DNA of 64,000 nt from Aromatoleum aromaticum EbN1 (GTDB lineage: Bacteria; Pseudomonadota; Gammaproteobacteria; Burkholderiales; Rhodocyclaceae): contig NC_006823.1 in assembly GCF_000025965.1 (NCBI RefSeq), forward strand, positions 124,001 to 188,000, read 5' to 3'. The translations under genes and the position numbers were made by a program. Shown piece by piece: positions 41,050-50,875 of this stretch; positions within the stretch are counted from its first letter, which is position 1, and every line of letters starts with the position of its first letter. The notes beneath the pieces are model-generated. The model saw only the letters and a list, made by a program, of their open reading frames with translations, searched no databases and had not been told where the DNA came from.

Positions 41050-42261
41050 TCAGTCTTTCGACCCCGCCTTCCAGCGCAAGCCCCACTGATACCGCTCATC
41101 GAGTTGCACGTGGCCGGCGAAGTATTCGCCGAGCTTGGTGATCTTCAGGTTGCCGCCTTCGTTCTCGATCATCGCGATCGCGCACATGTTCTTGCTGTTG
41201 TCGTGGTTATCCAGGCGAACCTCTACCGGAGGATGGCCAGGAACGGTCAGCGTGACGACCCCGTCAGCTTGCCCCCAATTGGCCACGCCCTCGTAGATGA
41301 AAGCGTAGATACAGACCCGTTGGAGGTCTTTCAGATGATCGCCGTTGATGTACAGAAACTCGCCCGACGAATTCGCCCCTGTACGATCGTCCCCTGCCAT
41401 GTGGATGTACGGTGCGCGGTTGAAGTCCCCGAAGGTGTTCCCGAGGGCTTGCACGGCACCCTTGTGGCCATCGGACAGCTCGAAGAGACACCCAAGGTCC
41501 AGGTCGATGCCAGACGACTTTGCTTTCCCGAACACGCCACCGAGAAAACCCCGTTTTTCTTGAGTCTGCCCCGACGACCAGTTCAGGTTGCACACGATTC
41601 GCCCGTGCCCGGCTTGCCCGCGCTTCTCGAGCGAGATCTTTTCACCCCGCTTCTCAAGCGTGATCTTCGATAGGGATACCTTCGGCGGCGCTGGAGGAGG
41701 CGGTGCTGCCGGAGCGGGACGCTGTTGCGCTGGCGCGGGAGCGGGCTTCTCGGCTACTGATCCGCCAAAGTGCTGTACCAACGCATCCAGGCCACCGTTG
41801 AACCCCTGGCTCACTGCACAAAGCCGCCACGCCCCGTCCTTCCTGTAGAACTCCAGAAGCATGACGGCACGCTCGGAGGCAAAGTGTCCCCCATCAAAGC
41901 GATAGCAGCCGGCTACGCTCGAGCCGTTTTTCAGGGACACAGAGGAGGCGCCAAGCTGCCGCATAGTTCCGGCACCGTCTATCGCGACGGTCATCACCAG
42001 CGCATCGATCGAGGCAGGCAGCCGCGCCAGATCAAAATCGAACTTGCCTTGCCCTGCGAACTTCACCGCTCCGCAAGGCGTTGCAGGCTGATTGAAGAAG
42101 GTCATGTAGCGCTCGTCGGAGAGCTTTCGAACACCGTCCAGACCAAAGCACGCCACATCCACCGTCAACGGCCCTGCGTTCAGATCCACCGTGACAGAAA
42201 ACGCACCATCCGACAGCCCCATCGCTTCAAGTTTCAATCGTTGTCCGCGCGTGAAATCCAT
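41050..42261 (-). CDS. terA: TerA-like tellurium-resistance protein with two TerD domains, 403 aa
   Basis: The N-terminal TerD-like domain (MDFTRGQRLKLEAMGLSDGA to GFNGGLDALVQHFGG) is joined by a Pro/Ala-rich linker (about residues 173-195) to a second TerD domain with DLDLGCLFELSDGHKGAVQA and MAGDDRTGANSSGEFLYING. TerD domains bind Ca2+ through such acidic loops. It is the last gene of a long minus-strand ter operon. Confidence 0.85.
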   Translation of the reverse strand: MDFTRGQRLKLEAMGLSDGAFSVTVDLNAGPLTVDVACFGLDGVRKLSDERYMTFFNQPATPCGAVKFAGQGKFDFDLARLPASIDALVMTVAIDGAGTMRQLGASSVSLKNGSSVAGCYRFDGGHFASERAVMLLEFYRKDGAWRLCAVSQGFNGGLDALVQHFGGSVAEKPAPAPAQQRPAPAAPPPPAPPKVSLSKITLEKRGEKISLEKRGQAGHGRIVCNLNWSSGQTQEKRGFLGGVFGKAKSSGIDLDLGCLFELSDGHKGAVQALGNTFGDFNRAPYIHMAGDDRTGANSSGEFLYINGDHLKDLQRVCIYAFIYEGVANWGQADGVVTLTVPGHPPVEVRLDNHDNSKNMCAIAMIENEGGNLKITKLGEYFAGHVQLDERYQWGLRWKAGSKD

Positions 42262-42296
42262 TTTTTAACCATTCCTCTTTTCAAAAGACATCGGAC

Positions 42297-43205
42297 TTAT
42301 GCGGCCAGCGAGTTCGCGTCTGCACCCTGCTGCAGCCCGAAACACGAGGCGGACTTACACAGGTTTCGTGCCCAGTTCCGGTGCGTGGCGGGCTCGCACA
42401 TCGAGTCGTACATCCGAAACACAGCGGGCGCGTCGTCGCGGAGGATGTGGCTCGCCATCTCCAGATCTGAGGCATGCACCCGGTAGCAGGCATGAATCAA
42501 CGGCACTTGGTCGGGATGAATCGCCGTCTTGCCAATCAAACCATGGGCGAGATCCTCCTCAACTTCTCGCTGCAGCGTCTCGATGTCGTTGAGGTACTCA
42601 AAGACAGGCGCGCTCAGGTTGAAGCCACTCGGCTTGAAGGTGGTCACCAATCGTGCGATCACCTGTCCAAGGGACGTTTCATACAGCGTTCGGCCACGAG
42701 GGCGACGCATACCGATGATCGAGAGCAGATCGTTGCCGCCAATCCGAAGCGAGAGCACGCGTTCGCGCACACCGTCCTTGTCCATGACCCGCCGCAAGGC
42801 GATCATCTCGCGCTCGTCGAACACCTCTTTGGTTTCCAACGTGGGCATGATCAGGTGGCCAGTGCCGCGCAGCAGCTTCAGATATTCGGAAAGCGCACTG
42901 CGAGTCACCTTGGGCAGCACGAAGCCATCCAGTCTCTCGATGCCGGGCAACGCAAGCACCTTGCGCATCACTTCCGGATTGCGCACCCGAATGAAGCGCA
43001 TCTGGTGTGACGCAGATGTGAGCGCACGGATGGGCGCCCGCAAGTTCTCGATGGCAAAAGGGAGGTCTTTGAGCCTGACCGAGTCCTCGGTGCAAAAGAT
43101 CACCGATCGCACCTCGGAGAGACGCTCTCCTCTCACTACCTCGAGTAGATCCAGGCGGGTTGCGGGCAAGTAAAGGCTTGCGCCCAGTTCGGTCGCGTCA
43201 CGCAT
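42297..43205 (-). CDS. HpcH/HpaI aldolase/citrate lyase-like protein of the ter biosynthetic set, 302 aa
   Basis: The start MRDATELGASLYLPATRLDL overlaps the end of the StiP-like gene by eight bases. The TIM-barrel features include VRSVIFCTEDSV, MRFIRVRNPEVM, DGFVLPKV and GLIGKTAIHPDQVPLIH, as in citrate lyase beta-like enzymes. In ter islands this enzyme accompanies PRTase, ATP-grasp, HAD and StiP proteins, which are proposed to make a nucleoside-like metabolite. Confidence 0.8.
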   Translation of the reverse strand: MRDATELGASLYLPATRLDLLEVVRGERLSEVRSVIFCTEDSVRLKDLPFAIENLRAPIRALTSASHQMRFIRVRNPEVMRKVLALPGIERLDGFVLPKVTRSALSEYLKLLRGTGHLIMPTLETKEVFDEREMIALRRVMDKDGVRERVLSLRIGGNDLLSIIGMRRPRGRTLYETSLGQVIARLVTTFKPSGFNLSAPVFEYLNDIETLQREVEEDLAHGLIGKTAIHPDQVPLIHACYRVHASDLEMASHILRDDAPAVFRMYDSMCEPATHRNWARNLCKSASCFGLQQGADANSLAA

Positions 43206-44289
43206 CACGGGCGCTCCTGATGATCGAAACGGCGTTGTAGGGCAAAGAGGCGTCGGTTTCGACCGGAACGGCCTTCTCCTCGGCAAGGGCCACAAGATGG
43301 GCCACCTTCCGGTCGTGACAGTCACGCACAATCACCCGCTGCGGGAAGCGACGCAAAAGGACGCGCGTTGCTTCACCGATCCCCGGCTTGATGAGGTTCT
43401 CATCTGTAACGCCGTACTGCGTCATGGCCTCTTTCATGTAGACGCGAGAGACTTCCGCTTGCGCATTCCTGCTTAGCTCCGGCGACCTGGGCGCACCACC
43501 GTTTTCAAGATGCTCAATCGCCCCGGCCATGACGTCGTCGACGAACCATTGGGACAGGTCATGCTCGGCGAATTCTTCAAAGAACACGCAGCCGTGGTAT
43601 TCCCCAGGTTGGATCGCCTCGTTGAGGATCGAACGGCTCACCAACCCGCTGATCGTCGAATTGAGAATGCTCGACGAGATCAGGTAGTCCTCGCTTGAGG
43701 CCGCCAGCGCGGCCGACCCCGCCAGATCTGTCAGCACATTGAGGCCGGGGTCGATGGCGGTTCCGTGCGAACGGTTGTATTGGGTGATCGCTTTCGTGAG
43801 CTCACGGCTGATGACCCCCTTTCCTGTCCATCCGTCGATGAAGGCGATTGACTCAGGGCGATGCCCTCGCGACAAAATCTCCCCTAGGGCGGCAGTATCG
43901 ATTCCTCGGTCCCGAATGATCGAGATCGAGTAGTGCGCGGGATGCGTGCCGGAGATCCGGGCAACGAGGTGCCGGAGAACAGCGCCGATGGGTGTGCCGG
44001 CGCGTGCCAGTGAGACCAGAGCTAAGTCCGAACCGTGCTTCTCGTAGAGCAGTTGCGCCAGGCGCAGGCAATCCCCGGACAACTGCGCACGGTTGCGCTG
44101 GTGGGCGTCATGAAACAGGCCAAGGTAACGCTCGGAGGGGACTTTCTCAGGGGAGAGCATTTCACTGTAATGCCGCTTTCCGGACTGGATCAGCGATTCC
44201 TTGAGCTCAAGGTCAGCCATGAAGTCGATCGTGATCGGCTTGAGCAAGAGCTCGACATCGCTCGGACGGTAGGAGCCGCAAAACATCAT
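43198..44289 (-). CDS. StiP-like protein (PELOTA/cysteine protease StiP family), 363 aa
   Basis: The ATG at 44289 overlaps the HAD gene stop as ATGA, which fixes the start; MMFCGSYRPSDVELLLKPI is the family N-terminus. Later regions include LVSLARAGTPIGAVLRHL, ISIIRDRGIDTAAL and SIAFIDGWTGKGVISRELTK. The catalytic assignment of this family is uncertain. It is part of the coupled five-gene set. Confidence 0.8.
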   Translation of the reverse strand: MMFCGSYRPSDVELLLKPITIDFMADLELKESLIQSGKRHYSEMLSPEKVPSERYLGLFHDAHQRNRAQLSGDCLRLAQLLYEKHGSDLALVSLARAGTPIGAVLRHLVARISGTHPAHYSISIIRDRGIDTAALGEILSRGHRPESIAFIDGWTGKGVISRELTKAITQYNRSHGTAIDPGLNVLTDLAGSAALAASSEDYLISSSILNSTISGLVSRSILNEAIQPGEYHGCVFFEEFAEHDLSQWFVDDVMAGAIEHLENGGAPRSPELSRNAQAEVSRVYMKEAMTQYGVTDENLIKPGIGEATRVLLRRFPQRVIVRDCHDRKVAHLVALAEEKAVPVETDASLPYNAVSIIRSARDA

Positions 44290-45035
44290 GCAGCCTCCCA
44301 CTGGCGGTTGATCTGGCTCGCCTTGGGAACGAGCGCGTAATCGCATGTCGACATGAAGCCTAGATCGGAGAGGCTGTCACCCATCCCAAAAGTGACGATC
44401 TCGCCATGCTCACGGCGCAGCCGCTCGGTGAGGTGCTCGACGGCGTGGCGTTTGTCCAGCCACTGCGGCAGTACGGAAAGGTTGTTTCCGTTGCGATGAA
44501 TCAAAAGTGGCAACGCTGCTTCGGCGCAGCGGTTGCGCAGCAAAGGCTCGGTGCGGTCTAGCGCCTGTTCATCGCCCTCATTGCTCTTGGCGCACAGGTA
44601 AAACGGCACCGCAAAGTCCGAAATGATCCGGATCCGCAACTGGACGCAAAGCGAGTCGGCAATCGATTGCAGGACCCCGCTGACATGCTCGAGCATGGGC
44701 ACTGTCTGTGCGGCCTGAGTGCGACTCTGTGCAAGCCAACTCTCGTCTACTGCGCCGTCTGCCTTCAGGATGATGCCGCCGTAGTTGATCACCGCCCCGT
44801 TGGTGAACGGCCAACGTACGCGCGAGAAAGCATCGGCATTGCGAGCCGTAACCGGGATGACGGCCATCTCCTGCTGCATCAGCACGAGGAAGCTCTTTTG
44901 GGCTTTCGTCGCAAAGGAGTGCGCCGTGCCATCCTTGAGATACGCCATGGGCGTCAGAGGAGCACCCTCGGGGCACTTGCGGCCTGACTGGAACAGCGTG
45001 TCATCAAGATCAGCAAACAGGAATTTCTTCAGCAT
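44286..45035 (-). CDS. HAD-superfamily hydrolase of the ter set, 249 aa
   Basis: The motif FLFADLDDTLFQSGRK supplies the DxDxT nucleophile loop. VIPVTARNADAF is motif II and FGMGDSLSDLGFM is the GDxxxD motif, so all catalytic residues are present. It overlaps both neighbours, which implies translational coupling. Confidence 0.85.
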   Translation of the reverse strand: MLKKFLFADLDDTLFQSGRKCPEGAPLTPMAYLKDGTAHSFATKAQKSFLVLMQQEMAVIPVTARNADAFSRVRWPFTNGAVINYGGIILKADGAVDESWLAQSRTQAAQTVPMLEHVSGVLQSIADSLCVQLRIRIISDFAVPFYLCAKSNEGDEQALDRTEPLLRNRCAEAALPLLIHRNGNNLSVLPQWLDKRHAVEHLTERLRREHGEIVTFGMGDSLSDLGFMSTCDYALVPKASQINRQWEAA

Positions 45036-46209
45036 GGTCGTCTGAGGTGAAGTGAATCAGGCGGGCGCCAAGGATCGTCGCCAACTGCATGAGCGGATCG
45101 TTGGGCGCGGTTTCATGGCAGATCAGCACCCGGGCGTACTGCCCGGGGCGCACGTTGTAGAGGTAGTTCTGGACGGCTTCGCCATAGGGATCCGGTACCG
45201 CAAGGATGTGCCCCACCGCCCCCCACAGCAGGATCGGCGAACGGGTGGTGGACTGGACGCGCACGTCGACGCCACGCGCCTCAAGCGCCCGGCCAAGTGC
45301 GAAGGCCGCATGCATGAATTCGCCCGTACCGAGGACCAGGGTGGCGCCCTCCACCGGCTCACCAGCCAACCGTTCAACCAACCCTTTCGGTAGGGACACG
45401 CAGGTGGTGCGCCCCAGGCGACCGTAGCCGGCGTCCTCGAGCTGCACCTCATGCCCTGCTGAGCACTGGGCGGCGCTGTTCGTGAGCAAAGTTTCAGGCC
45501 CGGCGTCATCGCGGTGCTCGAAACACCAGGCGCCACGCAGCAAGCCACCGATTGAGCAAGGGATGCCCATGCGCTCGGAGAGCAGCCACCGCCGGTCTCC
45601 CGTGAAATCCGCAATCGTGGCGATATGCACACGAGAAAGCGCGGGCATGACACGACGCAAAGCCGCAACAAGGTTCACGAACGTGTTGCCGGTGCTCAAC
45701 TCGTCGTCCACCAATACAACCTGGGTGGCCGCGGCCAACGTCGCACGGTCGACGTCTCGCTGCGGCAAGTGCAGGAATAGCCGTGGTGCGTGGCTGTGAG
45801 ACTCATCGAATCCCAACCACTCGGCCCCGGGGACCCTATAGCGTGTGCTCTGCAGATACAACGGGTTCGAGCCGGGGTGCGCATGGGCCCAAGCCTCGAA
45901 AACCCCCTGCCCCAGTCCGGTTGCGGTTTCCGCCATGCCTATGAACACAACGGGCCCTTCGGCATCGGGCACCGTAGCAGCCAGTTGGCGATGCACGGAC
46001 ACCATCTCGCTCGGGATCGACGGGTAGTGCTTGCCAAGGACCTTGCTCAGGAAGAGGAACGCACGCTTTGGGTTTGCCCTTGCCGCGAAATCGAGGAGCG
46101 AGGCGAATGCAGATCGCCCCTCCTCGAGCTCGAGACGCAACACGCCGGTTGGAAGCTCCGAACGGATTGCGCGTGGCGCATCCCCAACGGCCAAGACCGC
46201 GGCACTCAT
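45010..46209 (-). CDS. phosphoribosyltransferase-like protein of the ter set, 399 aa
   Basis: The PRPP-binding loop VVLVDDELSTGNTFVNLVA is intact. FIGMAETATGLGQGVFEA lies before it. The C-terminal TRSP-type domain includes VLGTGEFMHAAFALG and DPYGEAVQNYLYNVRPGQYA. It probably transfers a phosphoribosyl group in the ter-linked metabolite pathway. It overlaps the HAD gene by 26 bases. Confidence 0.85.
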   Translation of the reverse strand: MSAAVLAVGDAPRAIRSELPTGVLRLELEEGRSAFASLLDFAARANPKRAFLFLSKVLGKHYPSIPSEMVSVHRQLAATVPDAEGPVVFIGMAETATGLGQGVFEAWAHAHPGSNPLYLQSTRYRVPGAEWLGFDESHSHAPRLFLHLPQRDVDRATLAAATQVVLVDDELSTGNTFVNLVAALRRVMPALSRVHIATIADFTGDRRWLLSERMGIPCSIGGLLRGAWCFEHRDDAGPETLLTNSAAQCSAGHEVQLEDAGYGRLGRTTCVSLPKGLVERLAGEPVEGATLVLGTGEFMHAAFALGRALEARGVDVRVQSTTRSPILLWGAVGHILAVPDPYGEAVQNYLYNVRPGQYARVLICHETAPNDPLMQLATILGARLIHFTSDDHAEEIPVC

Positions 46210-47228
46210 GACAGGCGCACCGCCTGGTTGATCTCGGCTACGCGCAGGCCACCCTCGATTGGCCCCGGCGCAACGGCATCAAGGCCTTGGTCGAAGGCTA
46301 CGAGACCCAGATAGGGGAGATTCGGCCCTGCGAGGCACGCCATTGCGATACCACCCGACATGCGAGGGTTGATCTCAAGAATCCTGAGACCCTGATCCCC
46401 CTCGCGGAACTGGATATTCACGTTGCCGTTAAGCGCGAACTGCCGGATCAAGTGCGTGCAGGCATCCAGGATGTCCTCCCGCACCACAATCGTTTGCCCC
46501 TCCCCTGAGGCGAGAGGTTTGCGTCGAGCAACAGCACACACCAGCTCGCCGTTGAGCGCCACGCAGTCGACGCTGAACTCGTGTCCCGCCAGGAAGGGCA
46601 TCAGCAGCATCGGCCGAAAACGCCCAGCCCGTTGCAGCATCTCGCGCAGTGACACCAAGTCGATTCGGTACGGATTGCCGTCGAGCATCAGGTCAAAAGC
46701 ACTTTTCCGTTCGGTGATCTGCCGGAACCCGATCCCGTAGACCGATACCGAAGGCTTCATGCACAGCACCTCGTGGCGCTCACGCATGCGTGCATATGCA
46801 GCGGCGAAGGTTTCGGCATCCTCGAATACTTCGAGTTCGGGCGAGGGTGCGCTGGGGGCGCACGCCTCGGCATAGAACCGGGCCTTATCGTGCAGGCGTT
46901 CAAGCGTGTCAGGCGCCGCAGCGCTAAGGACGCGCACCCCCTGATCCAGAAACCGCTTTGCATGGCGACCAATCAACGTGGCTTCCTTGCCGGGGACGAA
47001 GATATCGACACGCTGCTCTTTGCAAAAAGCCAGACACCAGCCAACGTAAGCTTCACCGGTCAGCCCACTGGGCTCTGTCGCCGCATCATCGGCGGCCAAC
47101 AGAGCCAGAGACTGCGGGTTCGGGTGTGAGCAAAGCAATCGATACCGGGCCTCGGCATCCCCCTTGCGAATCAAGGAGAGCGCCGAATGCACGGACGAGA
47201 ACGTCTTGTTGAACCAAACCCGCTTCAT
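46206..47228 (-). CDS. ATP-grasp protein of the ter set, 340 aa
   Basis: The ATP-grasp core includes KARFYAEACAPSAPSPE, LCMKPSVSVYGIGFRQI, LMPFLAGHEFSVDCVALNGE and NVNIQFREGDQGLRILEINP with the E...N metal ligands. It likely ligates an amino acid or carboxylate. It is the first of the five-gene biosynthetic block and lies seven bases after the TerZ-like gene. Confidence 0.85.
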   Translation of the reverse strand: MKRVWFNKTFSSVHSALSLIRKGDAEARYRLLCSHPNPQSLALLAADDAATEPSGLTGEAYVGWCLAFCKEQRVDIFVPGKEATLIGRHAKRFLDQGVRVLSAAAPDTLERLHDKARFYAEACAPSAPSPELEVFEDAETFAAAYARMRERHEVLCMKPSVSVYGIGFRQITERKSAFDLMLDGNPYRIDLVSLREMLQRAGRFRPMLLMPFLAGHEFSVDCVALNGELVCAVARRKPLASGEGQTIVVREDILDACTHLIRQFALNGNVNIQFREGDQGLRILEINPRMSGGIAMACLAGPNLPYLGLVAFDQGLDAVAPGPIEGGLRVAEINQAVRLS

Positions 47229-47235
47229 GAAAGGC

Positions 47236-47835
47236 TCACAGGTGGGGCGTGATCTGGGGCATCAGCTCGTTGAACGTGCGTCCCACCCCGTTCTCGCCGA
47301 TCGCGTGCATTTTCCATTCGCCATTGTGGCGATACACCTTGGCCATGATCTGTGCCGTGTGATTGCCCTGCACAGAGAGGTTGTAACGCGCCACCTCGTT
47401 GTTGTTGGAGGCATCAACGATGCGGCAGTAGGCGTTGGCAACCTGCTGGAATGTCTGCCCGGTGAAGGAATTCACGGTGAACACGAGGGACTTCACCTGG
47501 GGAGGAACCCGCGACAGATCCACGATGATCTGCTCGTCATCGCCATCGCCCGCGCCTGTGCGGTTGTCGCCCGTGTGCGTGATGCTCCCATCGTGGCTCT
47601 TGAGTTGGCGAAACCAGACGCTGTCGGTGACTTGGCCCCGCTCATCAAACATCAGACACGAAGCATCGAGATCGATCTCCTGCTCGCCGCCACCGCCGCC
47701 ACCCAGAAAGCCCATCAGCCCTTTCTTTTCTTTCTTGACTGCATCCCAGCCGAGACCCATCACGACTTTCGTGAGCGTGCCGCCGGCTTCCTTGCTCAAA
47801 GAAATCTTCTGCCCTTTCTGAAGGCTGATTGCCAT
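47236..47835 (-). CDS. terZ: TerD-family protein (TerZ-like), 199 aa
   Basis: CAGGAGTAGAAAAA precedes the ATG. A typical TerD start, AISLQKGQKISLSKEAGGTL, is followed by LDASCLMFDERGQV and the acidic Ca2+-binding loop TGDNRTGAGDGDDEQIIVDL. A Gly-rich insertion (residues about 40-48) is like that of TerZ. The symbol is a best guess among paralogues. Confidence 0.8.
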   Translation of the reverse strand: MAISLQKGQKISLSKEAGGTLTKVVMGLGWDAVKKEKKGLMGFLGGGGGGEQEIDLDASCLMFDERGQVTDSVWFRQLKSHDGSITHTGDNRTGAGDGDDEQIIVDLSRVPPQVKSLVFTVNSFTGQTFQQVANAYCRIVDASNNNEVARYNLSVQGNHTAQIMAKVYRHNGEWKMHAIGENGVGRTFNELMPQITPHL

Positions 47836-47865
47836 TTTTTCTACTCCTGGATGAATTGGGTTCAA

Positions 47866-47891
47866 AAGCCCGGCATGAGTCAGCCGGGCAG
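47866..47891 (-). terminator. terminator between AIM24-like and TerZ-like genes
   Basis: On the minus strand GCCCGGC and GCCGGGC form a 7-bp stem around an eight-base loop, followed by TTTT. It may reduce read-through from the upstream genes. Confidence 0.6.
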
Positions 47892-47943
47892 GGAATTACA
47901 CCGTACTGCGAAGCGGTACCGCGGTGAGACTTGCCAAAAGCCC

Positions 47944-48648
47944 TCAACTACGGACGTTGAGTTTTTCGGCTAGCCAGGCGAGAAAGCTTTGACGGTTACG
48001 CGAACAAACGATTACCTGCCCTTGCCCTGAGAAGCGCAGCACGACGCCTTCTCCACTGGTGACACTGTTGGTGAGGTTTCTCAGAAGGCCCTGACTCTGC
48101 GAGGTGGACGCCGCGATTTCGTAGCGCAGCGTGCTGTCCCACGCGACCACGTGACCGTTGTCGATCACAATGTCCTTACCGGGAGCGACGTCGAGGGTAA
48201 AAAGCGAGCCAAACCCTCCGACGACGACTTGTCCATCGCCCTGCGTTTCACCGATGAAAAACCCACCAGTGCCACCGAAGAGCGCATTGCCAAGGCTTTG
48301 CATGCGGGCATTGACTTCGATCCGCTCTGTAGCTGCCACGTAGGCCCCATCACTCATCCGGTACTGCCGTGCGCCCACGTCGAGCACTTGCATGCCGCCA
48401 GGCATGTTGGGGGCGAGCAAGCAGTCGCCGTCTCCGCGCTTGGCCTCGATGCGCTGCTGGAAGAAGGACTCCCCATTGGCCAGGCGTCGCATGGCGGCTC
48501 TGACCAAACCCCCTTGCATCGACCCAGTGAGATCGAGCGGGGCCTCCATCATGACCATGGCGTCGGACTCGCAGAAGATCGTCTCGCCTTTGCGAAGTGA
48601 AACGTGCAGGAAAGGATCGACGTCACCCGTCACGGTAAAAATGGGCAT
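47944..48648 (-). CDS. AIM24/TIGR00266-like protein, 234 aa
   Basis: The beta-rich sequence ETIFCESDAMVMMEAPLDLT, then ATERIEVNARMQSLGNALFG, GGTGGFFIGETQGDGQVVVG and DIVIDNGHVVAWDSTLRYEI is the AIM24 (trp RNA-binding attenuator-like) fold that recurs in ter islands. Molecular role unknown. Confidence 0.8.
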   Translation of the reverse strand: MPIFTVTGDVDPFLHVSLRKGETIFCESDAMVMMEAPLDLTGSMQGGLVRAAMRRLANGESFFQQRIEAKRGDGDCLLAPNMPGGMQVLDVGARQYRMSDGAYVAATERIEVNARMQSLGNALFGGTGGFFIGETQGDGQVVVGGFGSLFTLDVAPGKDIVIDNGHVVAWDSTLRYEIAASTSQSQGLLRNLTNSVTSGEGVVLRFSGQGQVIVCSRNRQSFLAWLAEKLNVRS

Positions 48649-48808
48649 TTGCTTCTTCGTGTATGAGGGGAATCTTGCAGATTCGCGTGACTACGCGACC
48701 TACTCCTCAGGCTTTTCGAGAATCGGGGGCTAGTGATCTGAAAGGTCTGGAGACGCTTGCTGAGTACGACCCGGCAGCGCCGGGTCGTGAGGAAGCAAGG
48801 CGTGTCGG

Positions 48809-49384
48809 TTAGACGTTGACACCGAAGTTCTTCGCAAGCGGGCCGAGACCACCAGCGAATCCTTGACCGATCGCCTTGAACTTCCATTCGCCGTTGTGCC
48901 GATAGATTTCACCGAAAATCATCGCCGTTTCAACCGAGGCGTCTTCGGAAAGGTCGAAACGGGCTATCTCCGCGCTCCCCTCGGCGTTCACGCAGCGCAC
49001 GTAGGCGCTCGAGACCATGCCGAAATTCTGGCGCCGCGCTTCCGCATCATGGATCGTGACGCACACCGAAATCTTCTCGATATCGGCCGGCACCTTGTCC
49101 AGTTCGATGATGATCGACTCGTCATCGCCCTCACCATCGCCCGTGCGGTTGTCGCCGGCATGCTGAATGCTGCCGTCAGAGGACTTGGCCTGGTTGTAAA
49201 AAATGAAGCCGGCATCATTTTGCACCTTGCCCGTGCTGTTGAGCAGGAACGCGCTCGCATCGAGGTCGAAGCCGTCGCCATCGGTGGAGCGGACGTCCCA
49301 ACCCAGGCCGACGATCATCTTCTTCATGCCGGGGGCTTCTTTCGAGAGGCTGATATTGCCGCCTTTTTGCAGACTGATTGCCAT
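48809..49384 (-). CDS. terE: TerD-family protein (TerE-like), 191 aa
   Basis: The length equals E. coli Ter[21 protein letters not shown] starts the domain. [18 protein letters not shown] and [20 protein letters not shown] are the two Ca2+-binding acidic loops. [20 protein letters not shown] ends it. The downstream GACCCGGC/GCCGGGTC hairpin (about 48769-48788) has no T run. Confidence 0.85.
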   Translation of the reverse strand: MAISLQKGGNISLSKEAPGMKKMIVGLGWDVRSTDGDGFDLDASAFLLNSTGKVQNDAGFIFYNQAKSSDGSIQHAGDNRTGDGEGDDESIIIELDKVPADIEKISVCVTIHDAEARRQNFGMVSSAYVRCVNAEGSAEIARFDLSEDASVETAMIFGEIYRHNGEWKFKAIGQGFAGGLGPLAKNFGVNV

Positions 49385-49425
49385 GTGTATTTCCTTCCTG
49401 GTTGCGGGTGGTGAGTGAAGCGGAT

Positions 49426-50004
49426 TTACTGAACGTTAACGCCGTGCGAAATCGCCAGTGCATGCAGGCCGCCGGCGTAACCCTGGCCGACTGCACGTAG
49501 CTTCCATTCGCCGTTGTGGCGATAGACTTCGCCGAAAATCATGGCTGTCTCTACCGAGGCGTCCTCAGTGAGATCAAAACGAGCCAGCTCGACATCGTTC
49601 TCACTGTTGATCACTCGGATGTAGGCGTTATGGACCATGCCGAAGTTCTGGCGACGAACATCAGCTTCATGGATGGTGACCGCCACGACCAGTCTCGTAA
49701 TGTCGCTCGGCACCTTGTCGAGTACGACGTTGATCGCCTCGTCATCCCCATCGGCGTCGCCGGTCCGGTTGTCGCCCGTGTGCTCGACCGAACCGCATGC
49801 GCTCCGAAGCTGACCGTAAAAAATGAAATCACTATCTGAGCGCACTTTGCCATTGGCGCCAACCATGAAAATGCTCGCATCGAGGTCGAAGTCGTCGCCC
49901 GAGGTCGAACGAGCATCCCAGCCGAGTCCGATCGTTACGTTCTTCAGATTCGGGGTTGTTTTCGAAAGGCTGATGTTCCCGCCCTTTTGCAAACTGATTG
50001 CCAT
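49426..50004 (-). CDS. terD: TerD-family protein (TerD-like), 192 aa
   Basis: The length equals E. coli Ter[39 protein letters not shown] and [20 protein letters not shown] carry both acidic loops. It is the first gene of the minus-strand ter operon, and its promoter should lie in 50005-50354. Confidence 0.85.
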   Translation of the reverse strand: MAISLQKGGNISLSKTTPNLKNVTIGLGWDARSTSGDDFDLDASIFMVGANGKVRSDSDFIFYGQLRSACGSVEHTGDNRTGDADGDDEAINVVLDKVPSDITRLVVAVTIHEADVRRQNFGMVHNAYIRVINSENDVELARFDLTEDASVETAMIFGEVYRHNGEWKLRAVGQGYAGGLHALAISHGVNVQ

Positions 50005-50354
50005 GTGTCAAAGCTCCTCTACGAGTGCGTTTTTCGGTCAGGGGGTGCTGCGCAAGGCTGCAGATTACGGGGGTCCGCTTTCAAAGGCGATTTTTTACAA
50101 AGGGCACTTCTGCATTGAACAGATTTCGAGGCAAACAGTTTTTTCGCCCTCATAAGCGAAAACGCCTCTCGGCGGCTCCAGCCATTATGCAGATGTTCAT
50201 GTGGCCTGCAAGTGACAAGTGAGGACATTTTTCACAGAACATAAAATTTCATGGGATGGTGCAACATTGCACTTGTCGTTATGGCATATGATAGTGCTCA
50301 TTGAGCGTGTGTTGCGCTCATTTCGGGTAGTTCCCTGGCCCTTCAGATCACACC
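50005..50354. promoter_or_regulatory. divergent intergenic region between terD and pgpA
   Basis: No gene is seen in these 350 bases. It is the most AT-rich part of the ter island and must hold promoters for both operon halves. A TTGCAC and a TATGAT lie at about 50268-50294, but their spacing of 14 is shorter than ideal. No operator palindrome was recognised. Confidence 0.5.
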
Positions 50355-50834
50355 ATGAAACAGCCGATCCCCAAAGGATTCCTCCTCTCGAGCCCCGTGC
50401 ACTTCGTTGCGCTTGGACTTGGCGCCGGTCTGAGCCCGCGCGCCCCTGGTACGGTCGGCACATTGGTGGGCTTCCCGCTCTTCTTTCTCCTTTCTCCCTT
50501 GCCCCTTGCAGCACAGGTCGCAGCCCTGATCGTTTTCTTTGTTGGGGGGTGCGTGCTGTGTGAAATTACCGGCAAGGCACTCGGCGTGGCCGATCATGGC
50601 GGCATCGTGTGGGATGAAATTGTCGCGTTTTGCGCCGTGCTGATGACCGTGCCGAACCACTGGGCATGGTGGGCGACAGCTTTCGTAGCCTTCCGCTTTT
50701 TCGATATCGTCAAACCCATGCCGATCGGATGGTTCGACCGGCGATACAAGAACGGCTTTGGTGTGATGTTCGACGACGTGTTGGCGGCAGGCTATGCCAT
50801 CGCATGTCTCGCCTTCGCCCAGGCCTTGCTCTGA
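50355..50834 (+). CDS. pgpA: phosphatidylglycerophosphatase A (PgpA), 159 aa
   Basis: The family motifs are clear: GLGAGLSPRAPGTVGTLVGF, DHGGIVWDEIVAF and RFFDIVKPMPIGWFDRRYKN, with three or four membrane helices. PgpA removes phosphate from phosphatidylglycerophosphate. Its presence as the first plus-strand gene of a ter operon suggests a membrane-lipid link or a spare copy. It lies 41 bases before a terY gene. Confidence 0.9.
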   Translation: MKQPIPKGFLLSSPVHFVALGLGAGLSPRAPGTVGTLVGFPLFFLLSPLPLAAQVAALIVFFVGGCVLCEITGKALGVADHGGIVWDEIVAFCAVLMTVPNHWAWWATAFVAFRFFDIVKPMPIGWFDRRYKNGFGVMFDDVLAAGYAIACLAFAQALL

Positions 50835-50875
50835 ACCTCGAAACGAGAACCCGATTCCCTCAAAGGAGATACTCC

